A DNA stretch of 64,000 bases from positions 1 through 64,000 of the forward strand of contig NZ_JAMWZS010000002.1 in assembly GCF_024282095.1 (NCBI RefSeq). Reading direction: 5' to 3'. This DNA is from Nitrosomonas sp. (GTDB taxonomy: Bacteria > Pseudomonadota > Gammaproteobacteria > Burkholderiales > Nitrosomonadaceae). Below, piece after piece: positions 14,996 through 25,221 of this stretch (positions are counted from its first letter, which is position 1; each line of letters begins with the position of its first letter). The notes under the pieces are model-generated. The model did no database searches, was not told the origin of the DNA, and worked only from the letters and a program-made list of their open reading frames with translations. Made by a program: the position numbers and the translations under genes.

Positions 14996-16366
14996 ATGCA
15001 ATGTATCTTGAAGCTTCCAAGATGGTTGTTATTTGCCATAACATGCAGTGTATTAATTTTTACAGCGTTTACAACGCATGCGGATAATCTCCATGCCAAT
15101 CATCCCAGGATTAAAAAATTATTTAACGATAGCAGGTTGGAATTGGGCGGCTGGATTCACGGCGGGGCGACCTTTAATCCCAGTCAAACCAATGGTTTTA
15201 ATGGCCCGGTTATTTTTGCCGATCAGGCTAACCGGTTTCAACTCAATCAATTGAATTTGTTTATGCGGCGCCCGGTCGTCTCAGAAGGCAAAGTATGGGA
15301 TTTTGGCGGGCGTTTCGATTTTATGTTTGGAACAGACGCCATATTTACTCAGGCTTTTGGTGTGCCAGCGTTTGATGTGAATTCCGGAGAACCTCTGAAA
15401 AGAAGTAACTGGGATCTCAATTTATGTTGCTCTTCCACGCGGACGTATGGTATTGCCCTTCCGCAAGCATACCTAGAAACCTATGTACCGATTGGCAATG
15501 GACTTAACATCAAGCTGGGACATTTTTATACCCCGACGGGCTTTGAAACCGTTCCAGCACCCGACAATTTCTTTTATACGCGCGCTTATACGCTGAATGT
15601 TGGCGAACCCTTCACCCATACAGGCATGCTGGCAAACTATATCGTCAACAAAAACTGGTTAATCTTAGGTGGCCCACTTACCGGCAGCGCCAATGGCGGA
15701 TGGGATGGCGGATGGGACAAACAATTAGGAAATTGGAGCGGGCTTGCCGGTTTTACGTGGACTAGTGATAATCGCGCGACTTCATTTCATTTCTCCGGCA
15801 CCTATGGCGAAATTTCGACGCGCAGCAGTGAACCCTGGGGATTTTATAACATTATTTTGCAGCACAGGATTACGCCTAAAACCCTATTAGTTCTACACCA
15901 TGTTTATGGGCTTGCAGGTGGCGTTCTGTTGAACAATCCGAAATACACCAATGTAACAAAAGATGCGGAATGGTTTAGTGCGATTGCACATCTATACTAT
16001 GATCTAACAGATAATCTGGCAATCGGTGCTCGGGGCGAATGGTATCGCGACAAGGCCGGTTTTCGCAATCCATCCCCGTTCCGGATAGCCGCTGCTACTA
16101 ATGTCGTCAATGGTACAGCAGTCAGCTATGCGGGCGACCTCAGCAGCGTAACCATTGCACCGGCAGATTATTACTCCGTGACTGTAGGGCTAAACTGGAA
16201 GGCAGCCAAGACCTTGAAACTTAAATGGGATTTATTAAAGAAGCTAAATATTCGCCCCAATATTCGTTACGATCGGGTCGATGCCTATCATACAGCCGCT
16301 TATCGGCCGTTTGGTGGTAACAAAGATCAAATTTTATTTTCACTCGATTTCTTATTACCCTTCTAA
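14996..16366 (+). CDS. Outer-membrane beta-barrel porin, OmpL/BBP2-like, paralogue 3
   Basis: A 456-residue barrel with a signal peptide (LPRWLLFAITCSVLIFTAFT, cleavage near THA) and a terminal LPF. It is highly similar to porin 2 along its length, with GGWIHGGATFNPSQTNGFNG, FDFMFGTDAIFTQAFG, NLCCSSTRTYGIALPQAYLE and RPNIRYDRVDAYHTAAYRPF. Porins 2 and 3 therefore arose by a recent duplication and porin 1 is older. Its TAA stop runs into a family 1 miniature element (TAACAGGC), which may supply the stop codon. Substrate unknown. Confidence 0.85.
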   Translation: MQCILKLPRWLLFAITCSVLIFTAFTTHADNLHANHPRIKKLFNDSRLELGGWIHGGATFNPSQTNGFNGPVIFADQANRFQLNQLNLFMRRPVVSEGKVWDFGGRFDFMFGTDAIFTQAFGVPAFDVNSGEPLKRSNWDLNLCCSSTRTYGIALPQAYLETYVPIGNGLNIKLGHFYTPTGFETVPAPDNFFYTRAYTLNVGEPFTHTGMLANYIVNKNWLILGGPLTGSANGGWDGGWDKQLGNWSGLAGFTWTSDNRATSFHFSGTYGEISTRSSEPWGFYNIILQHRITPKTLLVLHHVYGLAGGVLLNNPKYTNVTKDAEWFSAIAHLYYDLTDNLAIGARGEWYRDKAGFRNPSPFRIAAATNVVNGTAVSYAGDLSSVTIAPADYYSVTVGLNWKAAKTLKLKWDLLKKLNIRPNIRYDRVDAYHTAAYRPFGGNKDQILFSLDFLLPF

Positions 16367-16505
16367 CAGGCGTTGAAAAACTATCTGCGTTGCCGCTACG
16401 TTGTTAAAAACATGCTCAGGATGCTCATTGATTACGCATAAACCGCTTATTCACCTGCTTTTACCTGGTTTCGGTTGCCTCTGAAACATTTTTCAACAGC
16501 CCGCT
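16364..16505 (+). mobile_element. Miniature inverted-repeat element, family 1, copy B
   Basis: Begins TAACAGGCGTTGAAAAACTA, has the core CATTGATTACGCATAAAC, and ends TTTTTCAACAGCCCGCTA. It abuts the stop codon of porin 3. Confidence 0.8.
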
Positions 16506-16549
16506 AATGGATGTTAGCTCAGATCAGATTGACACATAAATAGTCAAAG

Positions 16550-16936
16550 TTACTGCTTTTTTGGATTACTAGGCGGTTTGCAATAAAACCGTGCTGAAAA
16601 CTCTGCGCTACGCTGCCGGTTTCTAATAACGTCCCCTCCTTCGTTAACACATACCATGACCGATTTGTCCAGATTCGGGAAATACTCGTTGGATCCGGGC
16701 TGTGCTGAAGTTGGTGGAACTTTTTCTCTTATTCTGGCGCACAATTCAGGTTCATTGGGTTTTAACGGTGCGCCTTCCATCGCGGGTAGTGGACAAAGAT
16801 TACAGGGATCTCCCGGACATAAGCACCCTGTACAGCTCGCATGCGCTGACAATGACCATCCACTTAACCATAAACCACAAAAAAGAAACGCGCTTACTTT
16901 AATCACAGACCATACAAACATTTTCATTTTTCTCAT
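16550..16936 (-). CDS. Exported small Cys-rich protein
   Basis: No family recognised. About 128 residues with a signal peptide ending SLSAHA. The mature N-terminus is dense in cysteine (SCTGCLCPGDPCNLCPLPA, five Cys in 15 residues), followed by ELCARIREKVPP and two more Cys (VMVCVNEG and RFYCKPP). The CxxCxC-type cluster could bind a metal, or form disulfides in the periplasm. The ATG at 16936 is chosen because it leads into the signal peptide; the frame extends further upstream. It has no obvious operon partner. Confidence 0.6.
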   Translation of the reverse strand: MRKMKMFVWSVIKVSAFLFCGLWLSGWSLSAHASCTGCLCPGDPCNLCPLPAMEGAPLKPNEPELCARIREKVPPTSAQPGSNEYFPNLDKSVMVCVNEGGDVIRNRQRSAEFSARFYCKPPSNPKKQ

Positions 16937-17487
16937 AAATATTTCTATTCCATCGCATAAATCGCAACTATTAATTGTGAATGACTTATACTTCATCTAA
17001 GTTATCGTAATTCCATTATAAATGTTCGTTTTATAACTTGCTGCTTATTAGAAAATATTTAGCAGGTTGTTAAGAAACTATCTGCGTTACCGCCACGATG
17101 TTAAAAACAGGCTCAAAATGCTCATTGATTACACATAAAGTGTGCTTTCTCGCCTGCTTTTACCCGGTATCGACTGCCTCGAAAACGTTTCTCAACAGCC
17201 TGCCAGATACATTTTTTAATAAGAAATTGTTCAAGCTCATGCCAATGATAAACAAAGGCATATGCTTTTTGACAAACTGATTTTAATTCAATACCCTATT
17301 TGCACATGAATCAATTACCTGAAATTCAAAAATGGCATTCATTAGATTCCACGCTGACTCATATAGTGTATTGGAAAAATGCATCAGTACTGCAGTTTTT
17401 GTTTCACAGGATTCAAAATTTGTTTCTCCCTTACCATTCGAATTCTTGGGATGAATTCAATCGACATCAATGATTTTAAGGACAATG
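16937..17487. other. Intergenic stretch with a repeat element
   Basis: About 550 bp. It holds copy C of the family 1 element (17062-17204) and the AT-rich upstream region of the coiled-coil protein gene. A 60-codon ORF crossing the element is a by-product of the repeat. Confidence 0.5.
17062..17204 (+). mobile_element. Miniature inverted-repeat element, family 1, copy C
   Basis: Ends GCAGGTTGTTAAGAAAC and GTTTCTCAACAGCCTGC are inverted repeats matching at 15 of 17 positions. Core is CATTGATTACACATAAAG. No ORF inside. Confidence 0.85.
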
Positions 17488-17853
17488 ATGAAGACTATTT
17501 TCAATAATAACATCGGACTATTCATTAGCATTTGCTTTGCCCTATTTTTGAGTATTTTGTACGTGCCGTTTGCAAGTGCAGAAGCCATTGAGCATCTGCA
17601 GAAAAATGCCAGCAATACTTATGAGCGCATGATACAAGCCAAACAATCTGCTGAAACACTCGCTAAAGATGCAGCGTTTGCAGAAAAGAAAGTAGCCTCT
17701 ATCAAACAAAAGCTATCAGCGGCGGAAGAAGAAGCAGAAATTGCTCGAATAAAGGCTGAAAAGGCTAGAACGTTGCTGGAGCAAGCAACGAATCAGTGGA
17801 AACAAGCCACTGAGGCCTTAGCGAGTGAATGGGGAAAAACTGAGAGAAAATAA
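17488..17853 (+). CDS. Exported coiled-coil protein
   Basis: No family recognised. About 121 residues: signal peptide (GLFISICFALFLSILYVPFA, cleavage near FASA) followed by a nearly uninterrupted charged helix rich in Ala, Glu and Lys with heptad spacing, for example AEKKVASIKQKLSAAEEEAE, then IARIKAEKARTLLEQATNQW. It probably forms a rod or coiled-coil oligomer in the periplasm. The second of two adjacent ATGs (17488) has AAGGA at better spacing. A family 1 element follows 14 bp after the stop codon. Confidence 0.6.
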   Translation: MKTIFNNNIGLFISICFALFLSILYVPFASAEAIEHLQKNASNTYERMIQAKQSAETLAKDAAFAEKKVASIKQKLSAAEEEAEIARIKAEKARTLLEQATNQWKQATEALASEWGKTERK

Positions 17854-17867
17854 TTAAAACTTATTTG

Positions 17868-18009
17868 GCAGGCCATTGAAAAACTATATGCGTTGCTGCC
17901 GTGGTGTTAAAAACAGGCGCAAAATGTGCATTGATTACGTATAAACTGCGCTTTCTCACCTTTTTTGCTTGGTATCGGCTGCCTCGAAAAAGTTTTTCAG
18001 CGGTCTGTT
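17868..18009 (+). mobile_element. Miniature inverted-repeat element, family 1, copy D
   Basis: Begins GCAGGCCATTGAAAAACTA, core CATTGATTACGTATAAAC, ends GTTTTTCAGCGGTCTGTTA. It fills the gap between the convergent coiled-coil and acetyltransferase genes, so it may serve as a terminator for both. Confidence 0.85.
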
Positions 18010-18017
18010 AGCTATCG

Positions 18018-18446
18018 CTATCGTTGAAGAATCATTTTGACATGCGCAATTCCCGCATCCATAAACTCTTTCCCATATGCCTGAAATCCAAACTTTTCGT
18101 AGAATCGAACAGCAGTAGTCTGTGCATTTAGCATGACTTCGGGTATTCCGCGATTACCTATCTCTTCCAGTATTTTTAGCATCATGGCGCTGCCGATTCC
18201 CTTCCCACGCCATTCTTTTAATACCGCCATACGTCCGATATGTCCATCCGGTAACAATCGTACAGTTCCTACGGGCTGTCCGTCAGCATTAAGTGCAAGC
18301 ACATGCGTACTGATTGCATCAAACTCATCCCATTCCAGGTCTTCCGGGACTCGTTGTTCATGAATAAAAACCGCTGTTCGAATCATTCGTAAAGCAGATG
18401 CCTCGTCTTCCCAATTTACTATGCGTATCCGATGCGAGTGCTGCAT
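18018..18446 (-). CDS. GNAT-family N-acetyltransferase
   Basis: A 142-residue cytosolic acetyltransferase. The GNAT acetyl-CoA pocket is visible: HIGRMAVLKEWRGKGIGSAM (motif A, with R-G-K-G-I-G) preceded by the strand GQPVGTVRLLPDG. The C-terminal MLNAQTTAVRFYEKFGFQAY is the usual motif B. The N-terminal FIHEQRVPEDLEWDEFD pattern places it near ElaA/YjcF-like enzymes. Substrate cannot be told. It lies 23 bp downstream of purA and is probably cotranscribed. Confidence 0.88.
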   Translation of the reverse strand: MQHSHRIRIVNWEDEASALRMIRTAVFIHEQRVPEDLEWDEFDAISTHVLALNADGQPVGTVRLLPDGHIGRMAVLKEWRGKGIGSAMMLKILEEIGNRGIPEVMLNAQTTAVRFYEKFGFQAYGKEFMDAGIAHVKMILQR

Positions 18447-18469
18447 AAAATCATTTTAACGATAGGTTA

Positions 18470-19786
<1,317 letters not shown>

Positions 19787-19800
19787 CTATTTCTAAAAAA

Positions 19801-20952
19801 TTAGATTTCTGCAACGATCCACTGTCCATTATGCAATACTAACTGCCTGTCACAATTCAAAGATTCATTGTTTTGTCCTGGCAATTCCATGATGACTATG
19901 TGTCCTGCTTTACGTAACTGTTCAATCTTAGCTTCTAACTCTGTATCTTTTTTCTGGAAAGGCGCACGTATTCCTTTTGGATATGCTTTGGGCTTCACCA
20001 ATTTGGATAACTCTCTTAGGTCCATGCTAAAACCAGTTGCCGGTCGTGCTCGCCCAAAAGCTTTACCAATCTCATCATAACGCCCACCTAAAGCAACAGC
20101 GTTTGAGCACCCGCTGGCATAAGCAGCAAAAACAATACCTGTGTGATAATGATACCCACGTAAATCAGCCAAATCGAATGAAATCTTATCGACAGTTGGC
20201 TTTAATTCTTCCTCAATGGTATTAAGTTCATTAAGTGCCGTCTTTATTTCAGGATAATCCGGTAATCGTTCACCGGCATGTGTCAGAATTTTTTTATCGC
20301 CATATAAATCAGGTAATAGCATCAATGCTTCACGAGTATGTTTTGGCAACTTTATACACAATTCTTGTAGCGTTGAAACATCTTTTGCTCGCAAAACCGA
20401 GAATAATTCGGTTTCGAGTTCTCGCGATATACCCGCACCTTTAATCAATCCCCGGAAAACTGCCACATGCCCGAGATCCAGCTGAATTTCACCCACACCT
20501 GAAACAGATAAACACTGCAACATGAGCCGTTGAACTTCCAGATCACTTTCCAAACCGGAGTGACCATAAAGTTCCGCACCAATCTGCAGTGGCTCTCGCG
20601 TCTGAGTTATTCCGGACGGCACGGTATGCAGTACACTATTGACGTAACATAAGCGTGTTATTCCTGCACAATTCAGCAAATGCGCATCAATCCTGGCAAC
20701 TTGTGGTGTCATGTCAGCACGTAAACCCATCATGCGTCCACTCAGTTGATCGATCACTTTAAACATTTGCAGATCCATGTCACTGCCACTACCGGACAAT
20801 AGCGATTCCACATACTCTAACAAGGGCGGAATGACTTGCTGATAGCCATTCACCAGCAATAAATCAATGACTTGCCGACGCACTATCTCAATATGAAATG
20901 CTTCTACGGGTAATATATCCTCGACATATTCTGGAAGTAACCAATTACGCAT
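19801..20952 (-). CDS. hisZ: ATP phosphoribosyltransferase regulatory subunit
   Basis: HisZ is a class II aminoacyl-tRNA synthetase-like protein without charging activity that partners the short HisG to start histidine synthesis. The HisRS-like core is visible: motif 2-type segment MGLRADMTPQVARIDAHLL, and YYHTG-like DLRGYHYHTGIVFAAYASG, then ALGGRYDEIGKAFGRARPAT near the end. About 383 residues, family-normal. ATG at 20952 (MRNWLLPEY) is chosen; the longer frame begins with TTG. hisG is not in this window. Confidence 0.93.
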   Translation of the reverse strand: MRNWLLPEYVEDILPVEAFHIEIVRRQVIDLLLVNGYQQVIPPLLEYVESLLSGSGSDMDLQMFKVIDQLSGRMMGLRADMTPQVARIDAHLLNCAGITRLCYVNSVLHTVPSGITQTREPLQIGAELYGHSGLESDLEVQRLMLQCLSVSGVGEIQLDLGHVAVFRGLIKGAGISRELETELFSVLRAKDVSTLQELCIKLPKHTREALMLLPDLYGDKKILTHAGERLPDYPEIKTALNELNTIEEELKPTVDKISFDLADLRGYHYHTGIVFAAYASGCSNAVALGGRYDEIGKAFGRARPATGFSMDLRELSKLVKPKAYPKGIRAPFQKKDTELEAKIEQLRKAGHIVIMELPGQNNESLNCDRQLVLHNGQWIVAEI

Positions 20953-20997
20953 AGTCATGATCGACAAACATCAATAAAAAGAATTGAGAACAGCAAA

Positions 20998-21183
20998 TTA
21001 GCTTACGATAAGAAGCAGCATTAATCCAATCAGCATCGAAGTCAGGCCTATAAAACGTATTTGATTATCATTAATTTCGATTAATTTTCTAAATGCTTCT
21101 CGCCAAGCGCTGGGAGATAAAAATGGCAGCATTCCTTCTAAAATCAACATCAATGCAACTGCAATCAGAAAAGTTTCCCACAT
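20998..21183 (-). CDS. DUF2065 family small membrane protein
   Basis: A 61-residue protein with two transmembrane helices (MWETFLIAVALMLILEGMLP, then FIGLTSMLIGLMLLLIVS) flanking a basic loop. This is the DUF2065 pattern, and the family almost always sits between hflC and hisZ or purA, as here. Function unknown; a link to the HflKC complex is inferred from location. Confidence 0.9.
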   Translation of the reverse strand: MWETFLIAVALMLILEGMLPFLSPSAWREAFRKLIEINDNQIRFIGLTSMLIGLMLLLIVS

Positions 21184-21245
21184 ATAACAGCGACTCCTGA
21201 TTAATCAATTTCTCATTGCACTTTCAAAAAATAAGCACAAAAATT

Positions 21246-21299
21246 AAGAGGTTCTGTTGTAATCGAGTATAAAAGTAACTGCGATTCCCAGAACCTCTT
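21246..21299 (-). terminator. Terminator after hflC
   Basis: Perfect 11-bp inverted repeat AAGAGGTTCTG / CAGAACCTCTT. On the minus strand the second arm is followed by AATTTTTG. It lies between hflC and the DUF2065 gene. The 32-nt loop is long for a classical terminator. Confidence 0.55.
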
Positions 21300-21441
21300 C
21301 AAAAGTTACTGCAAAATAAAGTGATATTCCTATTCACAAGATCACCCTAGATTCGGAAATAGCTCTCTATTTTATGAGCATAAAATTTCCAACAGGATCT
21401 CTGAACAGTAAATATCCTTTTATTCTGTCAGTTCTTAATTA

Positions 21442-22317
21442 TCATTTACCAGCAGCAGGATTCTTCAAATATTTGAAGAAATCGGAAGTCGGTTCAAGAA
21501 CCATCATATCACCCTTGTTCTTGAATGATTGTTTATACGCATCCATACTACGCCAGAAAGCATAAAACTCCGCATCTTTCTGAAAAGCCGCCGCATAAGT
21601 CGCAGCCGCTTGACTATCGCCATCACCCATTGTTTTCTGAGCTTCACGGTAAGCTTCTGCCAAAATAACTTCCCGCTGTCTATCAGCATCAGCACGAATC
21701 TTTTCAGATTCAGCTGCACCGGTAGAACGCAATTCATTGGCCACTCTTTTTCGTTCCGCTTCCATACGTCTATAAACAGACTCACTAACCTCTTGCGGCA
21801 GGTCGACACGTTTTAAGCGCACATCAACAACTTCCACACCAATTGAGCGGGCATCACTATCTGCCTTCTGACGCATGATCTCCATAATGACATCGCGTTC
21901 ACCTGAAACTACATCATGCACAGTCCGATTACCAAATTCGTCACGCAGACTGGCATTGATGGTTTGGGCTAAGCGCGTTTGTGCCAAACCTTCATCCCCC
22001 CTCACACTGATATAATATTGCTTGACATCAACAATACGCCACTTAACAAACAAGTCTACCAAAACGTTCTTCTTTTCTGATGTAATAAAACGTTCTGGTT
22101 CTTCCGTGTTCATGGTCAAAATACGTTTCTCAAAAAAACGTACATTCTGTGCTAAAGGAATTTTGAAATATAAACCCGGTTCAGTTTTAACATCGATCAC
22201 TTCACCCAGTTGAAATAGAATTGCCTGTTGCCGCTCATCTACAATATAAATGGCTGAACTACCCAGAAAAAAAACGGCAATAATGATGCCTGAAAGTACT
22301 GATGTAAAATTTTTCAT
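21442..22317 (-). CDS. hflC: HflC, FtsH-protease modulator (SPFH protein)
   Basis: HflC forms with HflK a large cage in the inner membrane, mostly periplasmic, that controls access to the FtsH protease. One N-terminal transmembrane helix (IIIAVFFLGSSAIYIV) is followed by the SPFH domain (DERQQAILFQLGEVIDVKTE, GLYFKIPLAQNVRFFEKRIL) and a C-terminal Ala/Glu-rich helix (AAESEKIRADADRQREVILA). 291 residues is normal. The hflK stop and this start are adjacent without a gap. Confidence 0.96.
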   Translation of the reverse strand: MKNFTSVLSGIIIAVFFLGSSAIYIVDERQQAILFQLGEVIDVKTEPGLYFKIPLAQNVRFFEKRILTMNTEEPERFITSEKKNVLVDLFVKWRIVDVKQYYISVRGDEGLAQTRLAQTINASLRDEFGNRTVHDVVSGERDVIMEIMRQKADSDARSIGVEVVDVRLKRVDLPQEVSESVYRRMEAERKRVANELRSTGAAESEKIRADADRQREVILAEAYREAQKTMGDGDSQAAATYAAAFQKDAEFYAFWRSMDAYKQSFKNKGDMMVLEPTSDFFKYLKNPAAGK

Positions 22318-23496
22318 CTATCTAATCTCCCGTTCACGACTACGAAAAGATTCTCGTGCTCGTATACTGCTGTCAGGCGCTGATTCCTGTGCTGACGATT
22401 GCACAGCTACCGGTGAAGCTGGTGTGGATCCGGTCATTTGAATCAATTTATCCAATGGTAAATACAATAGATTATTGCCGCTCTTCTGATCAACCAGAAT
22501 CTTGCTGGTATTAGAAAGTACTTGCTGCATCATATCCAAATATAAGCGTTCACGAGTCACTGTGGGCGCTTTACTATATTCAACCAGGATTTGTTCAAAA
22601 CGTCTGGCATCACCTTCTGCACTGACAATGACGCGCTGCTTATACCCTTCAGATTCTTGAATTAATCGGGCTGCATTACCGACAGCTCTTGGAATAACGT
22701 CATTAGCATAAGCTTGACCTTCATTTTTTTGCCGTTCCCTATCCTGTCCGGCCTTCACTGCATCATCAAACGCAGCCTGAACTTGTTCCGGCGGTTGTGC
22801 ATTTTGCATTGTTACTTTGCTGATAGAGATACCGATTTCATAGCGATCTAGAATCTTTTGCATTAACTGCGTTGCTTTAGCAGCCACTTGCTCGCGACCT
22901 TCATAGAGCACATAATCCATTTTGCTTTTGCCGATGACTTGTCTAATTGCAGTTTCTGCAGCCTGCAGAACTGCATCATCAGAATTCCTATTTTTAAATA
23001 GAAAATTCTCCGGATGATTCAAAATATATTGCACCGCAAACTGAATATCGATGATGTTCTCATCATCAGTTAGCATCAATGATTCTCTGAGTACTTTGCT
23101 CCTCACATTGTTACGATAGCCAATTTCAACCGTACGAACTTGACTGACATTCACTATTTCCACTTTCTCAACGGGATAAGGTAGGTGCCAACGTAAACCT
23201 GCCGGAGCGGTTTCTACAAATTGACCGAAACGCAATACAACACCTCTGTGCCCCTCATCCACAATATAGAATCCACTGCCCAGCCATACCACTACCAACA
23301 AACCCAATATTAATACGATATTACCGCCACTTTGCTGCTTCGGAGCTTTATCACGGGGGCCTTCATCATCCCCGCCACCTTTTTTTTGTCCAAAAATATT
23401 ATTGATCTTTTTATTGACATTACGCAACACGTCATCCAGATCCGGTGGACCAGAATCACCTTTATTTTTTCCCCACTGTGGATCATTTAATCCCAT
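22318..23496 (-). CDS. hflK: HflK, FtsH-protease modulator (SPFH protein)
   Basis: Partner of HflC. The Gly/Lys/Asp-rich cytosolic N-terminus (MGLNDPQWGKNKGDSGPPDL) is typical of HflK, then a transmembrane helix (NIVLILGLLVVVWLGSGFYI), the SPFH domain (VDEGHRGVVLRFGQFVETAP) and a C-terminal helical part. The tail is Ser/Arg-rich. 392 residues. Directly followed by hflC. Confidence 0.96.
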   Translation of the reverse strand: MGLNDPQWGKNKGDSGPPDLDDVLRNVNKKINNIFGQKKGGGDDEGPRDKAPKQQSGGNIVLILGLLVVVWLGSGFYIVDEGHRGVVLRFGQFVETAPAGLRWHLPYPVEKVEIVNVSQVRTVEIGYRNNVRSKVLRESLMLTDDENIIDIQFAVQYILNHPENFLFKNRNSDDAVLQAAETAIRQVIGKSKMDYVLYEGREQVAAKATQLMQKILDRYEIGISISKVTMQNAQPPEQVQAAFDDAVKAGQDRERQKNEGQAYANDVIPRAVGNAARLIQESEGYKQRVIVSAEGDARRFEQILVEYSKAPTVTRERLYLDMMQQVLSNTSKILVDQKSGNNLLYLPLDKLIQMTGSTPASPVAVQSSAQESAPDSSIRARESFRSREREIR

Positions 23497-23517
23497 AATA
23501 ATTCCTGTTTTGTTCGT

Positions 23518-24690
23518 TCAAAAAAGTCCTCGTGCCGAAGCACAGCCTTCGGTTATTTTCTTAGTATCGGTAGATTCTTCATACATTTTTTCGAAGTTTT
23601 CTGCGCTTGCTTCTGTCAATGCTTGCCTTACAAACTCTATGCCCTCACCTGTTTTTGCACTTAAGCGAATGCGCGATATTCTATCATATTCATCGCGCGT
23701 GCAACCTTTACCGCCTAAAGACAAATCAGTTAAATCAATCTTGTTCAGGATTAAAATCTGAGGAATGGAATCAGCACCAATCTCCTTTAATATTTTGTTA
23801 ACCTCTTCAACTTGCTCATCCCGATTGGAACTGCTGGCATCTATCACGTGAAGCAGTATATCAGCTTGAACAGTCTCTTCAAGCGTCGCACGAAACGCCG
23901 CAACCAAGGTGTGCGGCAATTCACGAATAAACCCTACTGTATCCGAAATCACAACTGAGCAACCCGGCGTAAGAAACAGTTTTCGTGTTGTTGTATCCAA
24001 TGTAGCAAACAGCTGATCTGCAGCATACGATTGCGCGCGTGTCAATTTATTAAATAATGTCGATTTCCCTGCATTGGTATAACCAACTATGGACACCGAC
24101 AATACATTGGTACGCTGCCTTGATCGTCTTTGTACATTACGTTGACGCTGTAAGGTCGCAAGCTTCTCTTTAAGTAACTTAACTCGCTTTCTAATCAACC
24201 TTCGATCTGTTTCCAATTGGGTTTCACCGGGACCACGCAAGCCTATACCACCCTTTTGCCTTTCCAAATGAGTCCATCCTCGCACTAATCGAGTTGCCAG
24301 ATGCTCAAGTTGTGCCAATTCAACTTGTAGTTTTCCTTCATAGCTCTTAGCTCGCTGAGCAAAAATGTCCAGGATCAGGCTAGTACGATCAATAACGTTA
24401 CAGTTCAAGCGTACAGACAAGTTACGTTGCTGAGCCGGTGATAAATCATGGTTAAAAATAACCAATGACGCTTTAGTCTGCATGATTACTTGCGCCAACT
24501 CATCGACCTTGCCGCTTCCGATGTAGGTCGTAGAGTCAGGTCGGGTGCGCTTTCCTTCAATAACTGCTACAACTTGGAGCTTAGCGCTGAGGGCCAGCTG
24601 CTGCAATTCTTGCACACGATCGGTATGATCACCATTGCCAAAATCGAGGCTAACTAAGACGACTGCGTCTGCTACGGGTAATTTATGCAT
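23518..24690 (-). CDS. hflX: GTPase HflX
   Basis: HflX is a ribosome-binding GTPase that splits stalled 70S ribosomes, notably under heat stress. The N-terminal HflX domain (SYEGKLQVELAQLEHLATRL, GWTHLERQKGGIGLRGPGET) precedes the G domain with G1 GYTNAGKS, G3 DTVGF and G4 NKID. The protein ends soon after the G domain and lacks the longer C-terminal domain of the E. coli enzyme, as in other Betaproteobacteria. A GTG at 24711 would overlap the hfq stop (TAGTG); the ATG at 24690 is also possible and is used here. Confidence 0.94.
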   Translation of the reverse strand: MHKLPVADAVVLVSLDFGNGDHTDRVQELQQLALSAKLQVVAVIEGKRTRPDSTTYIGSGKVDELAQVIMQTKASLVIFNHDLSPAQQRNLSVRLNCNVIDRTSLILDIFAQRAKSYEGKLQVELAQLEHLATRLVRGWTHLERQKGGIGLRGPGETQLETDRRLIRKRVKLLKEKLATLQRQRNVQRRSRQRTNVLSVSIVGYTNAGKSTLFNKLTRAQSYAADQLFATLDTTTRKLFLTPGCSVVISDTVGFIRELPHTLVAAFRATLEETVQADILLHVIDASSSNRDEQVEEVNKILKEIGADSIPQILILNKIDLTDLSLGGKGCTRDEYDRISRIRLSAKTGEGIEFVRQALTEASAENFEKMYEESTDTKKITEGCASARGLF

Positions 24691-24710
24691 ACCTGAACGA
24701 CATTCAGGCA

Positions 24711-24956
24711 CTACGTGTCATGTGCTTCCACTGTTTCAATCGGCATGGTAACCGCTCTTGCAGGCACCACTGTAGAAATTGCATGTTTATACACCATTTG
24801 CGTCACTGAGTTTTTTAACAGCACCACATATTGATCAAACGAATCAATTTGTCCTTGCAATTTAATCCCATTCACCAAATAGATTGATACCGGAATATGC
24901 TCTTTACGCAATATATTCAGAAATGGATCTTGCAGTAACTGTCCCTTGTTACCCAT
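24711..24956 (-). CDS. hfq: RNA chaperone Hfq
   Basis: Hfq is a ring-shaped hexamer that pairs small RNAs with mRNAs. The 81-residue protein has both Sm motifs: [20 protein letters not shown] with [20 protein letters not shown], and the conserved YKHAIST. The C-terminal tail is short. It heads the hfq-hflX-hflK-hflC unit. Confidence 0.97.
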   Translation of the reverse strand: MGNKGQLLQDPFLNILRKEHIPVSIYLVNGIKLQGQIDSFDQYVVLLKNSVTQMVYKHAISTVVPARAVTMPIETVEAHDT

Positions 24957-25125
24957 AGGTAACTCCCTATTCTAATTATTGGTTATCGGAATAGTGACTC
25001 TACTTGATTTTTAAATGTAAATCTACATTAGATTGTACCAACACTGCAACACCTTGATTTGACATTAACTCCAACCATTATGAGTAACTATCAAAATTCA
25101 CTTCCAATCTATCTTTACGAGATAT

Positions 25126-25165
25126 TTTAAGCATCCAAACTGCACTTCCAGTCCGGATGCTTAAA
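25126..25165 (-). terminator. Stem-loop after cytochrome c peroxidase gene
   Basis: Perfect 11-bp arms TTTAAGCATCC and GGATGCTTAAA around an 18-nt loop, 57 bp after the peroxidase stop codon. There is no long T run, so it may stabilise the mRNA 3' end rather than terminate by itself. Confidence 0.5.
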
Positions 25166-25221
25166 CTGTATTCATCGCTTCAATGACAAAATTTAGACGA
25201 ACTGTCTCTAAATCCTGAGAA

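Noticed and set aside
17098..17280. 60-codon ORF on the plus strand
   Set aside because: It runs through copy C of the miniature element and is explained by the repeat.
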